DNA of 64,000 bases from Paenibacillus thermotolerans. GTDB lineage: Bacteria; Bacillota; Bacilli; Paenibacillales; YIM-B00363. This document shows positions 26,850 to 36,355 of this stretch, piece after piece. Location of the stretch: NCBI RefSeq assembly GCF_028745515.1, contig NZ_JAQZSG010000001.1, positions 327,288 to 391,287 of the forward strand, in the 5' to 3' direction. Position numbers and translations under genes: made by a program. The notes below the pieces were generated by a model. That model had not been told where the DNA came from. It was given only the letters and a program-made list of their open reading frames with translations, and ran no database searches. Numbering within the stretch: the stretch's first letter is position 1; every line of letters begins with the position of its first letter.

Positions 26850-26855
26850 TATAAT
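26850..26855 (+). promoter_or_regulatory. Extended -10 promoter of the PBP gene
   Basis: TATAAT preceded by TGA (TGnTATAAT), about 30 nt before the start codon. No good -35 is seen. Confidence 0.7.
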
Positions 26856-26884
26856 GAAGGTTGATCTTGGGGAGGTACATAACG

Positions 26885-29800
26885 ATGTCTGATATGAAAG
26901 AAAACCAAAACAAGGACGCAGCCTCGCCTTCGTCCGCTTCGTTCGGGCGAAAGTTCGTCCGGTTCGGATTCAAGTCGCTGCTATGGCTTTTCCTTGTCGG
27001 CATACTCGGCGTGATCGTTGCCGGAGGAGCCGTAACCGGCTACGTGGCTGCGCTGGTTAAGGACGAGAAAGTGCGTACGCAGGCTGAAATTCTCGAGGCG
27101 GTGAGCACGAACAGCGAGACCGGCTTCGTGTACTTCCGGGACGGCACCGTCGTCGGCCAGCTGCGGACGGAAGAAGACCGAAGAGTAGTTACTTATCCGG
27201 AAATTCCGAAATATGTCGAAGACGCACTCATTTCTACCGAGGACGCCGATTTTCGCAGCCATATCGGCATCGACTTTACGGCGCTCGTCAGAGCCGTCAA
27301 GCAGCGGGTGCTTGACGAGGACGAGCAGACCGGCGGCAGCACCATAACGCAGCAGCTGGCACGCCGCGTGTTTTTAAGCCTGGATAAAACCGATTCCCGC
27401 AAAATTAAAGAAATTTTTCTCTCGCTACGGATGGAACGGTTTATGACGAAGGAAGATATTTTAGCCGCGTACCTGAACAAGGTTCCGTTCGGCAACGGCT
27501 CCTCCGGCTACAATCTGTTCGGAATCAAGGCGGCGGCCAAAGGCATATTCGGCTTGGAGCTGAACCAGCTGAACCTCGCCCAATCCGCCTATTTGGCGGG
27601 CTTGCCGCAGCAGCCCTCCCGCTTCTCCGCTTTTACCAGCAAGGGAGAGCTGGACGAAGAAGGCTTGCGCCTAGCCCTGGAGCGTCAGCGCTGGGTGCTG
27701 CACCGCATGCGCGATACCGGTAAAATTACGGAGGAGCAGTACCGCGATGCGCTTGCCTTCGATTTGAAGAACAGCTTGGCGAAGCCGACCCGCAAAGCGT
27801 ATTCCACTTATCCGTTTTTGATGCTGGAGGTTGAGCGGCAGGCATCCGAGACGTTGGTGCTTGCCCGAAATCCGGACTTAACGTTTAAGCAGCTGCGCAG
27901 CCCGGAATACGCCGAGGCGATGAAGGATGCGCGGGAGCACCTGCTGCGGGGCGGCTACAAGGTATACACGACCATCGACAAAAACATTTACACCGCGCTG
28001 CGCGCTTATGCCGAAAATCCGGAAAACTTTACGAAGGACGATCCGAAAAAAGGCGTCGAACAAGTAGGCGCGATCCTGCTGGATAACCAAACGAGCGCCA
28101 TTCTCGGCATGATCGAGGGGCGGGACTTTCATATCGAGCAGATGAACCACGCCACACAAAGCACCCGCCAGCCGGGCTCCGCGATGAAGCCGATCGCGGC
28201 TTATTTGCCGGCGCTCGAGTCGGGAGCCATACAGCCGGGCGACGTGATCGACGATGTGCCGATCATTCTTCCGGACGGCACGTCGGGGATTCATATTCCG
28301 CAAAACTGGGACGGCAAGTACCATGGACTAGTCACCGCGCGGCAAGCGCTGAATCAATCGTGGAACATCCCGGCCATCAAGCTGTTTGTGGATACCGTCA
28401 CGATTCCGGCCGCGTGGGATTTCGCCAAGAAGCTAGGCATTACCAGCTTGACCGAGGACGACTACCATGCGCGGACGGGCGTCATCGGCGGACTGGAGCA
28501 CGGCGTTTCCGTCGAAGAGCTGACGAACGCCTACTCCGCTATCGCCAATAAGGGCCAGTTTAACGACGCCTACTTAATCAGCAAAATTACCGACTCCGAG
28601 GACAATGTGATCTACGAGCACAAGCTGGCGCCGGAACCGGTATTTTCGGAGCAAACGGCGTATTTGATGACGGACATGATGCGCACCGTTATTTCGAGCG
28701 GCACTGCGACGGAGGTGAAGCGCCGGTTTAAATACGGCAAAGACATCCCGATCGTCGGCAAAACCGGAACGACTTCGGAAAACTACGATCTCTGGTTCGT
28801 AGGCTATTCCCCCGACGTGACGCTTGGCGTATGGGTCGGGTACGATCAGCCTTCCACCTTGAAGGAATCGCTCAGGGCGAAACGGGTTTGGGCGGATGTC
28901 ATGAACACGCTCGTCGAAACGAAGCCCGAGCTGTTTGCGACAAAAGAATTCGAAATGCCGGAAGGCATCGTGCAAAAGACCGTCTCCCGCGTTTCCGGCG
29001 ATTTGCCGAGCGAAACGGTCATTAAAGAAAAGCTTACGGTTACGGATTTGTTCAACCGCAAATATATTCCGACCAAAGTGGACGATGTACTGCAGGTGGC
29101 TAAGATCGTAAACGTCAAAGGCAAATCGTACATTCCGCAATCGGGAACGCCGGACGATATGACGAGAACGATGCCCGTCGTCGTGCGTGAAGAGCCGATA
29201 TCCGATCTGCTGAAGCGCATCGAGGAATTGATGAATAAAATTCCCGAGAAGAAGCGCAAGCCGCTCGAACGCTACCGTCCGAACGACGGCTTCGGCGATG
29301 CGCCGACGGAGACGGACCCGCGGGTGGAGGACGGCGTCAATCCGACGCCGCCTGCGAAGCTGTCGAGCCTAAAAACCGACAAAGGCTTCAAAGTCATGTT
29401 CTCTCCGAGTCCGCATAACGATATCGCAGGCTATCGCGTCTATCGTTCCGTAGACGGCGGCCCGTTCCAGCAGATGCCGGGCAAGACCGTCCTGAACGGG
29501 GATATTACCGCGTTTTACGACGACATCGATGAGAACCGGACGTTCGGATACTATATCGTCGCCGTCGACATTGCCGGCAAAACGTCGGCGCCGAGCGAAC
29601 CGCTTTATATCGGGCCTGCCGGGGGTACGCCGTTCAATCCGTCCGATACGACGGGCGACGGTACGGATCCGCTCGATTCGGGCGCGGGCGACGGATCCGG
29701 AGACGGCGGTACCGGAGACGGCGGAGGCGCCGCTGCCGGAGCGCCGGCGGCACCGTCTCAGCCGACTGCGGAAGCGCGCGATCTCGGCGTTAAGCTCTCA

Positions 29801-30004
29801 TGGGCGGCCAGCCCCGCCGAGCAAGCCGTCGCGAAATATAACGTCTACTTCGCGCAAGCTGAGTCCGGTCCGTATCAGTTGATCGGCTCGACGGAAGGAA
29901 CGACTTTCGAATACATCTCCGTTTCGGTCGGCGGCTGGTACCGCATTACGGCGGAGAACGGCGCCGGGGAATCTCCCCCTTCGCCTTCCGTACATTTGGA
30001 GTAA
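26885..30004 (+). CDS. Class A penicillin-binding protein with two C-terminal FN3 domains
   Basis: A 1039-aa bifunctional cell-wall synthase. N-terminal cytoplasmic segment, one membrane helix (about 29-52), GT51 transglycosylase domain with catalytic Glu in STEDADFRSHIGID (near residue 119) and GGSTITQQLARR, then a transpeptidase domain with SAMK (Ser432), an SWN motif and KTGTT (626-630). After about residue 820 come an FN3 domain, a Gly/Asp-rich linker (about 918-955) and a second FN3 domain reaching the C-terminus. The start at 26885 is set by GGGGAGG 9 nt upstream. Family PBP1A. The FN3 pair is typical of Paenibacillaceae and probably binds wall or carbohydrate (inference). Confidence 0.95.
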   Translation: MSDMKENQNKDAASPSSASFGRKFVRFGFKSLLWLFLVGILGVIVAGGAVTGYVAALVKDEKVRTQAEILEAVSTNSETGFVYFRDGTVVGQLRTEEDRRVVTYPEIPKYVEDALISTEDADFRSHIGIDFTALVRAVKQRVLDEDEQTGGSTITQQLARRVFLSLDKTDSRKIKEIFLSLRMERFMTKEDILAAYLNKVPFGNGSSGYNLFGIKAAAKGIFGLELNQLNLAQSAYLAGLPQQPSRFSAFTSKGELDEEGLRLALERQRWVLHRMRDTGKITEEQYRDALAFDLKNSLAKPTRKAYSTYPFLMLEVERQASETLVLARNPDLTFKQLRSPEYAEAMKDAREHLLRGGYKVYTTIDKNIYTALRAYAENPENFTKDDPKKGVEQVGAILLDNQTSAILGMIEGRDFHIEQMNHATQSTRQPGSAMKPIAAYLPALESGAIQPGDVIDDVPIILPDGTSGIHIPQNWDGKYHGLVTARQALNQSWNIPAIKLFVDTVTIPAAWDFAKKLGITSLTEDDYHARTGVIGGLEHGVSVEELTNAYSAIANKGQFNDAYLISKITDSEDNVIYEHKLAPEPVFSEQTAYLMTDMMRTVISSGTATEVKRRFKYGKDIPIVGKTGTTSENYDLWFVGYSPDVTLGVWVGYDQPSTLKESLRAKRVWADVMNTLVETKPELFATKEFEMPEGIVQKTVSRVSGDLPSETVIKEKLTVTDLFNRKYIPTKVDDVLQVAKIVNVKGKSYIPQSGTPDDMTRTMPVVVREEPISDLLKRIEELMNKIPEKKRKPLERYRPNDGFGDAPTETDPRVEDGVNPTPPAKLSSLKTDKGFKVMFSPSPHNDIAGYRVYRSVDGGPFQQMPGKTVLNGDITAFYDDIDENRTFGYYIVAVDIAGKTSAPSEPLYIGPAGGTPFNPSDTTGDGTDPLDSGAGDGSGDGGTGDGGGAAAGAPAAPSQPTAEARDLGVKLSWAASPAEQAVAKYNVYFAQAESGPYQLIGSTEGTTFEYISVSVGGWYRITAENGAGESPPSPSVHLE

Positions 30005-30009
30005 AGAAA

Positions 30010-30048
30010 AAAGCGACAGCCATTGACGATGGACTGTCGCTTTTTTTA
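30010..30048 (+). terminator. PBP gene terminator
   Basis: AAGCGACAG (30011-30019) pairs with CTGTCGCTT (30034-30042) with an inner CCAT/ATGG stem, then seven T. The opposite strand also has a T-run. Confidence 0.93.
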
Positions 30049-30059
30049 TGCATCGGAGA

Positions 30060-30250
30060 AATAGCATCACTAGGAGTTGCTGTTGGGGCCATATTTTGCG
30101 CCTTTGAAAAACATAAGCACACTGTAAGTTGCTATCTCGGCAAAAACGGCTCTCTACTCACCATTTTTACGTGATTAACAACTCGTAGTGTGCTTAATTT
30201 CTACAGAACCCTTAATACCAACCGATTAACAACTCATAGTGATGCTAAAA
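30060..30250. repeat. Intergenic repeat family D: nested inverted copies
   Basis: Four copies of a 17-bp element with core CAACT..TAGTG: inverted at 30063-30079 and 30115-30131, forward at 30179-30195 and 30230-30246. Outer copies complement each other, as do inner ones. The spacing within each orientation is about 51-52 bp. The region lies between convergent PBP and mtnN genes. No ORF. Confidence 0.85.
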
Positions 30251-30955
30251 TCAAATACCCCGCTTCAGCATCTCTTCCACGATACTTCCGGACCGTTCCG
30301 AGGCAAGCTTCGTAAATTCCTCGAAATTTACATGCGCCGAGCCGTCCGCCCGATCCGACATGGAGCGGAGCACGACATACGGCACGCCGTTCAGACGGCA
30401 TACTTGAGCGACCGCCGAGCCTTCCATCTCGACACAATCGCCCTGCAGCTCCCGCCGAAGCAGCTCGACGGTTTCTCTGCTGGCGACAAACTGATCCCCG
30501 GACAGCACTCTTCCCTTACGCGCCTTCCCCGGGTATAAAGCTTCGCTCGCCGCAAACGCCGTCTCCACCAGCCGCTCGTCCGCCGGAAATACCGACTCTT
30601 CGGTATATGGAATGACGCCCCTGGCAAAGCCGAGCGGCGTTACGTCCATATCGTGCTGAATGCAATCCGTGGACACGACGATATCCCCGATGTTAAGCTC
30701 CGGATGAAGCGCACCCGCCACACCGGTAAAAATAACGCAGTCGACGCCGAAGCGATCGATCAGCAGCTGCGTGCATACGGCGGCATTCACCTTCCCTACG
30801 CCGCACTTGCACAGAACGACCTTCTTGCCGAGCCAGTCGCCTTTACGAAATTCGATGCCGGCGACCGTAATCGTCTCGGCATTTCCGATCCGTTCCAAAA
30901 AGCGTTCGATTTCCTCTTGCATGGCGCCGATCAATCCGACGGTTTCAAACGACAT
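30251..30955 (-). CDS. mtnN: 5'-methylthioadenosine/S-adenosylhomocysteine nucleosidase
   Basis: A 234-aa enzyme that cleaves adenine from MTA and SAH, recycling by-products of methylation and polyamine synthesis. Family signatures: GLIGAMQEEIE at the N-terminus (catalytic Glu12-type), GVAGALHPELNIGDIVVS, CVEMEGSAVAQV (the purine-site Glu pair) and RSMSDRADG (catalytic Asp). GGAGG lies 9 nt before the start. It follows ccpA on the same strand but behind a strong terminator. Fits with speA and yitJ in the window. Confidence 0.96.
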   Translation of the reverse strand: MSFETVGLIGAMQEEIERFLERIGNAETITVAGIEFRKGDWLGKKVVLCKCGVGKVNAAVCTQLLIDRFGVDCVIFTGVAGALHPELNIGDIVVSTDCIQHDMDVTPLGFARGVIPYTEESVFPADERLVETAFAASEALYPGKARKGRVLSGDQFVASRETVELLRRELQGDCVEMEGSAVAQVCRLNGVPYVVLRSMSDRADGSAHVNFEEFTKLASERSGSIVEEMLKRGI

Positions 30956-30969
30956 TCCTTACATCCTCC

Positions 30970-31000
30970 TCAAAAAAAAGAGGCTCATTATACATGAGCC
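30970..31000 (-). terminator. ccpA terminator overlapping the stop codon
   Basis: GGCTCAT and ATGAGCC (30981-31000) pair around the loop, then eight T on the minus strand. The stop codon of ccpA lies in the stem-loop. Confidence 0.92.
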
Positions 31001-31989
31001 ACGGATTTGCGCATAATCATTTCGTGGGGCAGTACGACGGTCGGGCTGGATACCGGTTCTTTCTTCATCAATTTCGTGAGCAGCCGCATCGATACGGCGC
31101 CGATGTCATACATCGGCTGCGCGACGGTAGAAAGCATCGGGCGCACCATCGAGGCCATTCGAATGTTGTCGACCGAAATAACGGAAATATCCTCCGGCAC
31201 CCGGAGACCGTGATCCTGAATGGCGTGAATCGCTCCGATCGCCATCTCGTCCGTTGCCGCGAATATCGCCGTCGGACGATTGTCCAATCCCAAGAAATAC
31301 TCCATCGTCTCAATGCCGGACTCATATTTATAGTTACCGATCCGAACATAGGCTTCTTGGAACGGAATGCCTGCCGCTTCCAGAGCGGTCTTGTAGCCTT
31401 GGTAACGCGCAAAGCCGTTCGACGGGTCCTGCAAATTGCCCGAAATCATGCCGATGCTGCGGTGACCGTGCTGGATCAAGGAAGTGACCGCATCGAATGC
31501 GGCCCGCTCATGATCGATGTCTACCGACGGCATGATGTGATTGGCATCCGTCGTTGCACAGAGCACGATCGGCACGGAATTCCGGAACGCTTCGATATGC
31601 TCGTCCGTTACGATTCCGCCCATAAAAAGAAGTCCGTCCACCTGCTTCTCGAGAAGCGTGTTGATTACGCGGATTTCCTTCTCCTTCTTCTTATCGGAGT
31701 TACACAAAATCATGTTGTAGTGATACATATTGGCGATATCCTCGATGCCCCGAACGACCTCGGAATACATCGTGTTGGAAATATCGGGAATGACGACTCC
31801 GACGGTCGTCGTCTTCTTGCTCGCAAGTCCGCGCGCTACGGCGTTCGGGCGGTAGCCGAGCCGCTCGATGGCCTCGAAAACCTTCTTTCGCGTCTGCGGC
31901 TTGACGTTCGGATTATTGTTGACGACCCTGGATACGGTCGCCATCGATACGCCCGCTTCCCTGGCCACGTCATAAATTGTTACAGTCAC
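30988..31989 (-). CDS. ccpA: Catabolite control protein A
   Basis: A 333-aa LacI-family regulator that binds cre sites together with HPr-Ser46-P and controls carbon catabolite repression. The N-terminal helix-turn-helix reads [20 protein letters not shown], with the hinge [22 protein letters not shown], and the effector domain carries the CcpA-type segment [13 protein letters not shown]. The start is GTG at 31989, with GGAG 9 nt upstream and the canonical MTVTIYDV start; an ATG two codons earlier is the alternative. Its own promoter is at 32042-32070. No cre site was recognised nearby. Confidence 0.95.
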   Translation of the reverse strand: MTVTIYDVAREAGVSMATVSRVVNNNPNVKPQTRKKVFEAIERLGYRPNAVARGLASKKTTTVGVVIPDISNTMYSEVVRGIEDIANMYHYNMILCNSDKKKEKEIRVINTLLEKQVDGLLFMGGIVTDEHIEAFRNSVPIVLCATTDANHIMPSVDIDHERAAFDAVTSLIQHGHRSIGMISGNLQDPSNGFARYQGYKTALEAAGIPFQEAYVRIGNYKYESGIETMEYFLGLDNRPTAIFAATDEMAIGAIHAIQDHGLRVPEDISVISVDNIRMASMVRPMLSTVAQPMYDIGAVSMRLLTKLMKKEPVSSPTVVLPHEMIMRKSVAHV

Positions 31990-32041
31990 GTGCATTCTCT
32001 CCAATAAACAAAAATTTGTACGTCCAATCCAAGATAAGGTT

Positions 32042-32070
32042 ATCATACGACAAAAATTTGCTTTGCGCAA
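32042..32070 (-). promoter_or_regulatory. ccpA promoter
   Basis: TTGCGC (32065-32070), 17-nt spacer, TATGAT (32042-32047) on the minus strand, about 52 nt before the start codon. Confidence 0.75.
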
Positions 32071-32105
32071 CGCTGACGCCTTCTTGCCTCCAAAGAAAAA
32101 CGCCA

Positions 32106-32130
32106 AAAAGAAAAACCTCCGGGGAGGTTT
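32106..32130 (-). terminator. Terminator of the zinc-ribbon protein gene
   Basis: AAACCTCC (32113-32120) pairs with GGAGGTTT (32123-32130), followed on the minus strand by TTTCTTTTT. Confidence 0.85.
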
Positions 32131-32147
32131 ATGTCGAAATACGGTAT

Positions 32148-32558
32148 TTAATATGTAGCGATTCTTTTCTTCGTTATTTGCGAGAGCCTCTCCCGAATAT
32201 TGTTCGCCCATTCGGTATCGTGAACGGATTGGGCAAGCAGCAGCAGGTCCAGCAGCTCGTTCACACGTTCGCTTATGATATGCTCCAAAGGCACATGGCT
32301 CCGGTCTTTTCTGGTTGCCTCCCGCAGTAAAAACGCGAACTCGTTCACTTCATGAAAAAAGATTTGCTTCTTCTCCGAGGCATCGCCCAGCGAACGAAGG
32401 AGATCCGACAGCTCCGGCTTCGCATCGGGATGCACGATGCTCCGTTCACAGCCGGAGCAGGATAATACCGGTACGTTCTCGATGGTCACTTTGCCCGAGA
32501 AGATCACCGTTCTTAAGCGAATTTCCATCGTTGCGCCGCAAACGCATTGTTTTTCCAA
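32148..32558 (-). CDS. Small zinc-ribbon-like protein of unknown function
   Basis: A 136-aa protein starting at TTG, with a perfect AGGAGGG 7-8 nt upstream; the longer open frame in front lacks coding character. Near the N-terminus CVC and later CSGC (residues about 5 and 35) form a CxC...CxxC pair like the N-terminal half of YgiT-type zinc proteins. The rest is helical with conserved-looking [18 protein letters not shown]. It follows ptsI on the same strand with a 110-nt spacer. I do not recognise a named family. Confidence 0.72.
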   Translation of the reverse strand: MEKQCVCGATMEIRLRTVIFSGKVTIENVPVLSCSGCERSIVHPDAKPELSDLLRSLGDASEKKQIFFHEVNEFAFLLREATRKDRSHVPLEHIISERVNELLDLLLLAQSVHDTEWANNIRERLSQITKKRIATY

Positions 32559-32667
32559 AACAAACCCTCCTAGAGAGGAAGACCATTCTTCCTGCTTGTA
32601 GAGTATATTCGCTCCGGGAAAACAAAACTCCTTCCGCTGCACGATAGTACTTATTGGCAACGCTCGC

Positions 32668-34425
32668 TTACTCGTCTTCCGGGCTTTCCTCCAACGATTT
32701 GTCGTACGCGCCGAGCGCCTGGCGAATGTCCGCCGCGGAACGCATGGACATAATCCGCTCCAGCAGCCGCGCGCTCTCCTCATACGTTGCCCGAAGCAGC
32801 CGGTTTTTCAGCGGCAGCATCAAACCGCCGGCCATGCTCAAATCGCGGACGCCGAGCCCTAACCAAACCGGCAGCGCCAGCGGGTCCCCGGCCATCTCCC
32901 CGCACACCGAAACCGACACGCCGGCTTGCCGGGCGGAGGCAACCGCCTGCGAGATCAGTCTCAGCACCGCCGGGTGAAACGGTTCGTAATGGCTCGCGAT
33001 ATGCTCGTTCATGCGGTCCGCCGCGAGAACGTATTGCGTTAAATCGTTCGTCCCGATGCTGAAGAAGTCCACCTCTTGCGCCAGCAGATCGGAGATGAGC
33101 GCAGCCGCCGGGACCTCGATCATAATGCCGATTTGGAGCCGTTCGTCGAACGGATGGCCTTCTTCTCTCAGCTCATTCATGGCCCGCGACAGGATGGCTT
33201 TCGCCGCATGCAGCTGCTCCACTGAGGATACCATCGGAAACATGACGCGGACTTTCCCGTAGGCGCTCGCTCTGACGATCGCGCGCAGCTGAGTTAAGAA
33301 CGGCTCCTGATGCACTAAGGAAATGCGAATGGAACGCAAGCCGAGCACCGGATTTTCCTCTTCAGGCAGCTCCAAATAGTCGAGCTTCTTGTCGCCTCCG
33401 ACGTCCAGCGTACGGATCGTGAGCGGTTTGCCGGCGAGCATTTGGGCGGCCTGCCGGTAAATGACGAATTGCTCTTCCTCCGAAGGGTACGTATCCCGAT
33501 CCATATAAATGAACTCCGTGCGGAACAAGCCGACGCCTTCGGCGCCGCTCGAAAGCGCGCCCTCCAGCTCTTTCAGCGACGCGATATTGACGAATAAATG
33601 CGTCCGGACTCCGTCTTTCGTGACCGCCGGCAAATCGGCCAGAGAAAACAGACGCTCCCTCGCCTCCAGCTCCTTTTCCCGAAGCTTCAAGTGCCTGGAC
33701 ACCGTATCATCGGGCGGATTGATGTATACTTCTCCGGTCTTGCCGTTGATGACGAGCGTGTCGCCCGTTTCGACCGGTGCTGGCAGCTTTCCTTCCAAGC
33801 CGACGACCATCGGAATGTTCATCGCTCTAGCCATGATCGCCGCATGCGAGGTGCCGCCGCCCGCCATCATGGCGATGCCCAGCACGTTGGTTGGGTTCAG
33901 ATGAGCCAGCTGCGAAGGCGAAACCTCCTTCGCCACGAGGACGAACGGACGATTGTCCGCCGGCATCTTCACTTCGGGAGAACCGATCAAGTGCTTTAAC
34001 AGCCGGTTGCCGACATCCTTTATGTCCAGAGCCCGCTCCTTCATATATTGATCGTCCAATAAGTCGAACATGCCCACGAACTTGTCCATGACTTCCTTGA
34101 CGGCCACTTCGGCAGCCTTATAATGGCGCCGGATAATGCCTTGAATTTCGTTCATGAATACCGGATCGTCCAGTATGGCCAAATGTGCGTCGAATATGTT
34201 CGACTCCGATTCGCCGATATATCCCGAAATTTCCTGTTTAATCAAATGGATTTCTTGTTTGGAATGGCGAATGCCCTCATACAGCCGCTCAAATTCGGCG
34301 GCCAAATCCTCCACTCCGATTCGGTGATCCGGCACATCCCATTCCAGGCTCGGCAGCACGAACGCTTTGCCTACCGCGATGCCCGCGGAAGCCCCGATAC
34401 CTGTTGCTTTACGAGCGATGGACAT
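32668..34425 (-). CDS. ptsI: PTS enzyme I (PEP-protein phosphotransferase)
   Basis: A 585-aa cytosolic enzyme that takes phosphate from PEP and passes it to HPr. His194 in GGGTSHAAIMAR is the phosphorylation site. The PEP-binding barrel shows GVGLFRTEFIYMDRD, LDVGGDKKL and the active-site Cys region VCGEMAGDPLA. GGAGGAGG stands before the ATG. The start overlaps the end of ptsG by 17 nt, so the two are coupled. In most Firmicutes ptsH lies between them or before ptsI; here it is missing and must be elsewhere. Confidence 0.96.
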   Translation of the reverse strand: MSIARKATGIGASAGIAVGKAFVLPSLEWDVPDHRIGVEDLAAEFERLYEGIRHSKQEIHLIKQEISGYIGESESNIFDAHLAILDDPVFMNEIQGIIRRHYKAAEVAVKEVMDKFVGMFDLLDDQYMKERALDIKDVGNRLLKHLIGSPEVKMPADNRPFVLVAKEVSPSQLAHLNPTNVLGIAMMAGGGTSHAAIMARAMNIPMVVGLEGKLPAPVETGDTLVINGKTGEVYINPPDDTVSRHLKLREKELEARERLFSLADLPAVTKDGVRTHLFVNIASLKELEGALSSGAEGVGLFRTEFIYMDRDTYPSEEEQFVIYRQAAQMLAGKPLTIRTLDVGGDKKLDYLELPEEENPVLGLRSIRISLVHQEPFLTQLRAIVRASAYGKVRVMFPMVSSVEQLHAAKAILSRAMNELREEGHPFDERLQIGIMIEVPAAALISDLLAQEVDFFSIGTNDLTQYVLAADRMNEHIASHYEPFHPAVLRLISQAVASARQAGVSVSVCGEMAGDPLALPVWLGLGVRDLSMAGGLMLPLKNRLLRATYEESARLLERIMSMRSAADIRQALGAYDKSLEESPEDE

Positions 34426-36292
34426 CCTGATCCTCCTCCTTCATCGTGACGGACATAATCGACGCTTGGCCTTTCTTTACGGCTCCCCATGGAGCGAAGC
34501 TCCACGATTTGACGCGGCCCGGGTTCGTGACCAGCATCGGCGTAGCAAGCGATTTGGCATGCTTGCGAAGCTTGGCGATATCGAACGAAATCAGCAGCTG
34601 ACCGGGCTTGACCGTCTCCTGCTCTTGAACGTGCGATTGGAATACTCCGTGCGCATTCGACGTATCGATCCCGATATGAAGCAGCACCTCAAGCCCTTCG
34701 TCCGTAGCGATTCCAAGCGCATGCATCGTTGGGTAGATATGCACAATTTTGCCGGATACCGGGGAAACCAATTCGCCGCGCTCCGGCATAAACGCCACTC
34801 CGCGGCCTACAATGCCTTCGGCGAACACCGGATCCGGAACTTCCTCAAGCGGAATCATCCGTCCGCTCACCGGCGAGTAGAAGGATACGCCTCGCGGATC
34901 TTTCCGAATCACCTTCATAATTTCTTCGCGGATCAGCTCGGAGAACGTGCCGAACACAACCTGCACGTTGCCCCCGCCCAGCGTTATGACGCCGGCTGCC
35001 CCGAGATGGCGAAGCGCGGCCGCGTCCAACGAACGGTCGTTCACAAGCGTAAGCCTAAGGCGGGTTATGCAGGCTTCCATATGAGTAATATTTTCTTTGC
35101 CTCCGAGCGCCTGCAAAATAAGCGGGGCGCGGTACGGTATGTCGCCCGCCCATTCGTCGAGCGCCGAGCCTTCTTCGCGGCCTGGAGTAGGAATCTGGAA
35201 TTTTCGGATCGCCCATCGGAACAGGAAATAATACCCGAATCCGTACACCAATCCGATCGGAATCAGCATCCAGCCGTTCTTCGCCAGGTGGAAGTTGATG
35301 ATGTAATCGATCGCCCCGGCGGAGAACGAAAAGCCGTGATGGATGTCGAGCAAATAGGTGATCCACATCGATAATCCGGACAATACGGCATGTACGACAA
35401 ACAAGTACGGCGCCACGAACAAAAACGCAAACTCGATCGGTTCGGTGACGCCGGTGAGGAAGGAGGATAACGCCGCCGTCAAGAACGTCGCCCGAACGGC
35501 AGGCTTCAAATCTTCCCTTGCCTCGTGAATGATCGCGAACGCGATCGCCGGCAGCGCGAACATCATGATCGGATACAGCCCCGCCATATACGTGCCGGCT
35601 GTCGGATCCCCCGCAAAAAATCTCGGCAAATCCCCGTAAAAGATCGTTCCGTCGTCCCGTTCGAAAGTCCCCGTTTGGAAATAGATGACATTATTCAATA
35701 TATGGTGCAATCCGGAAGGAACCAGCAGTCTATGAAACATGCCGTACAAGAACGTACCGAAGCCGCCCATTCCTAGCACGATGTCGCTCAACTCAAACAG
35801 TCCCGCCTGCAAATAAGGACCGATATGTACGATCAGAAATGAGAACAATACGGAAGCGAAGCTCATGATCAGCAACACCGAGCGCGGTCCGCCGAAAAAT
35901 TGAATGTATTCCGGAAAACGGACTCCTTTAAAGCGATGGTACAGCAGCGCAGCCATCAGTCCGATGATGATGCCTCCCGTAACGCCTAACTGAAATCCTT
36001 GGGGAATGAAAAATTGCGTAACCCTATCGTATATAAAATACCCGACCAGCGCGGACATGCCGGCGACGCCTGCGCTTTCCGTCAAGCCCAGCGCTACGCC
36101 GATCGCGAATATGTATGGCAAATAAATAAATACCGTCATTCCGGCAAAAGTAAGCATCTCGCCGGTTTGTCCCATGCCGGCGGCTTCCCAATCGAATGAA
36201 CCGAGACGGATCAAGATGGCCGCAGCGGGAAGCGCGATCGTAGGTATCATTAACGAACGGCCGAATTGCTGCAGCATTCCCATCGTATTCAT
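34409..36292 (-). CDS. ptsG: PTS glucose/N-acetylglucosamine-type transporter, EIICBA
   Basis: A 627-aa membrane transporter with all three domains in one chain: EIIC (about 1-380, ten or so helices, with GVTEPIEFAFLFVAPYLF), EIIB (about 395-475, Cys in ITHMEACITRLR) and EIIA (about 480-620, His in VLLHIGIDT). It imports and phosphorylates glucose or GlcNAc; sequence alone does not decide. The start at 36292 has GGGGGGGA 8 nt upstream. Its TTGACA-17-TACCAT promoter lies directly upstream. Operon with ptsI. I see no GlcT-type antiterminator site. Confidence 0.93.
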   Translation of the reverse strand: MNTMGMLQQFGRSLMIPTIALPAAAILIRLGSFDWEAAGMGQTGEMLTFAGMTVFIYLPYIFAIGVALGLTESAGVAGMSALVGYFIYDRVTQFFIPQGFQLGVTGGIIIGLMAALLYHRFKGVRFPEYIQFFGGPRSVLLIMSFASVLFSFLIVHIGPYLQAGLFELSDIVLGMGGFGTFLYGMFHRLLVPSGLHHILNNVIYFQTGTFERDDGTIFYGDLPRFFAGDPTAGTYMAGLYPIMMFALPAIAFAIIHEAREDLKPAVRATFLTAALSSFLTGVTEPIEFAFLFVAPYLFVVHAVLSGLSMWITYLLDIHHGFSFSAGAIDYIINFHLAKNGWMLIPIGLVYGFGYYFLFRWAIRKFQIPTPGREEGSALDEWAGDIPYRAPLILQALGGKENITHMEACITRLRLTLVNDRSLDAAALRHLGAAGVITLGGGNVQVVFGTFSELIREEIMKVIRKDPRGVSFYSPVSGRMIPLEEVPDPVFAEGIVGRGVAFMPERGELVSPVSGKIVHIYPTMHALGIATDEGLEVLLHIGIDTSNAHGVFQSHVQEQETVKPGQLLISFDIAKLRKHAKSLATPMLVTNPGRVKSWSFAPWGAVKKGQASIMSVTMKEEDQDVHRS

Positions 36293-36321
36293 TGTGGGAT
36301 CCCCCCCTTTCCATAGCACTA

Positions 36322-36350
36322 ATGGTAATTGGAGAACAATGGATTGTCAA
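36322..36350 (-). promoter_or_regulatory. ptsG-ptsI promoter
   Basis: Perfect TTGACA (36345-36350), 17-nt spacer, TACCAT (36322-36327) on the minus strand. Confidence 0.75.
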
Positions 36351-36355
36351 AGCAA

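Noticed and set aside
26728..26860. T-box leader for tyrS
   Set aside because: Only about 130 nt to the divergent gene, no AGGGUGGNACCGCG sequence, and a good promoter lies close to the start.
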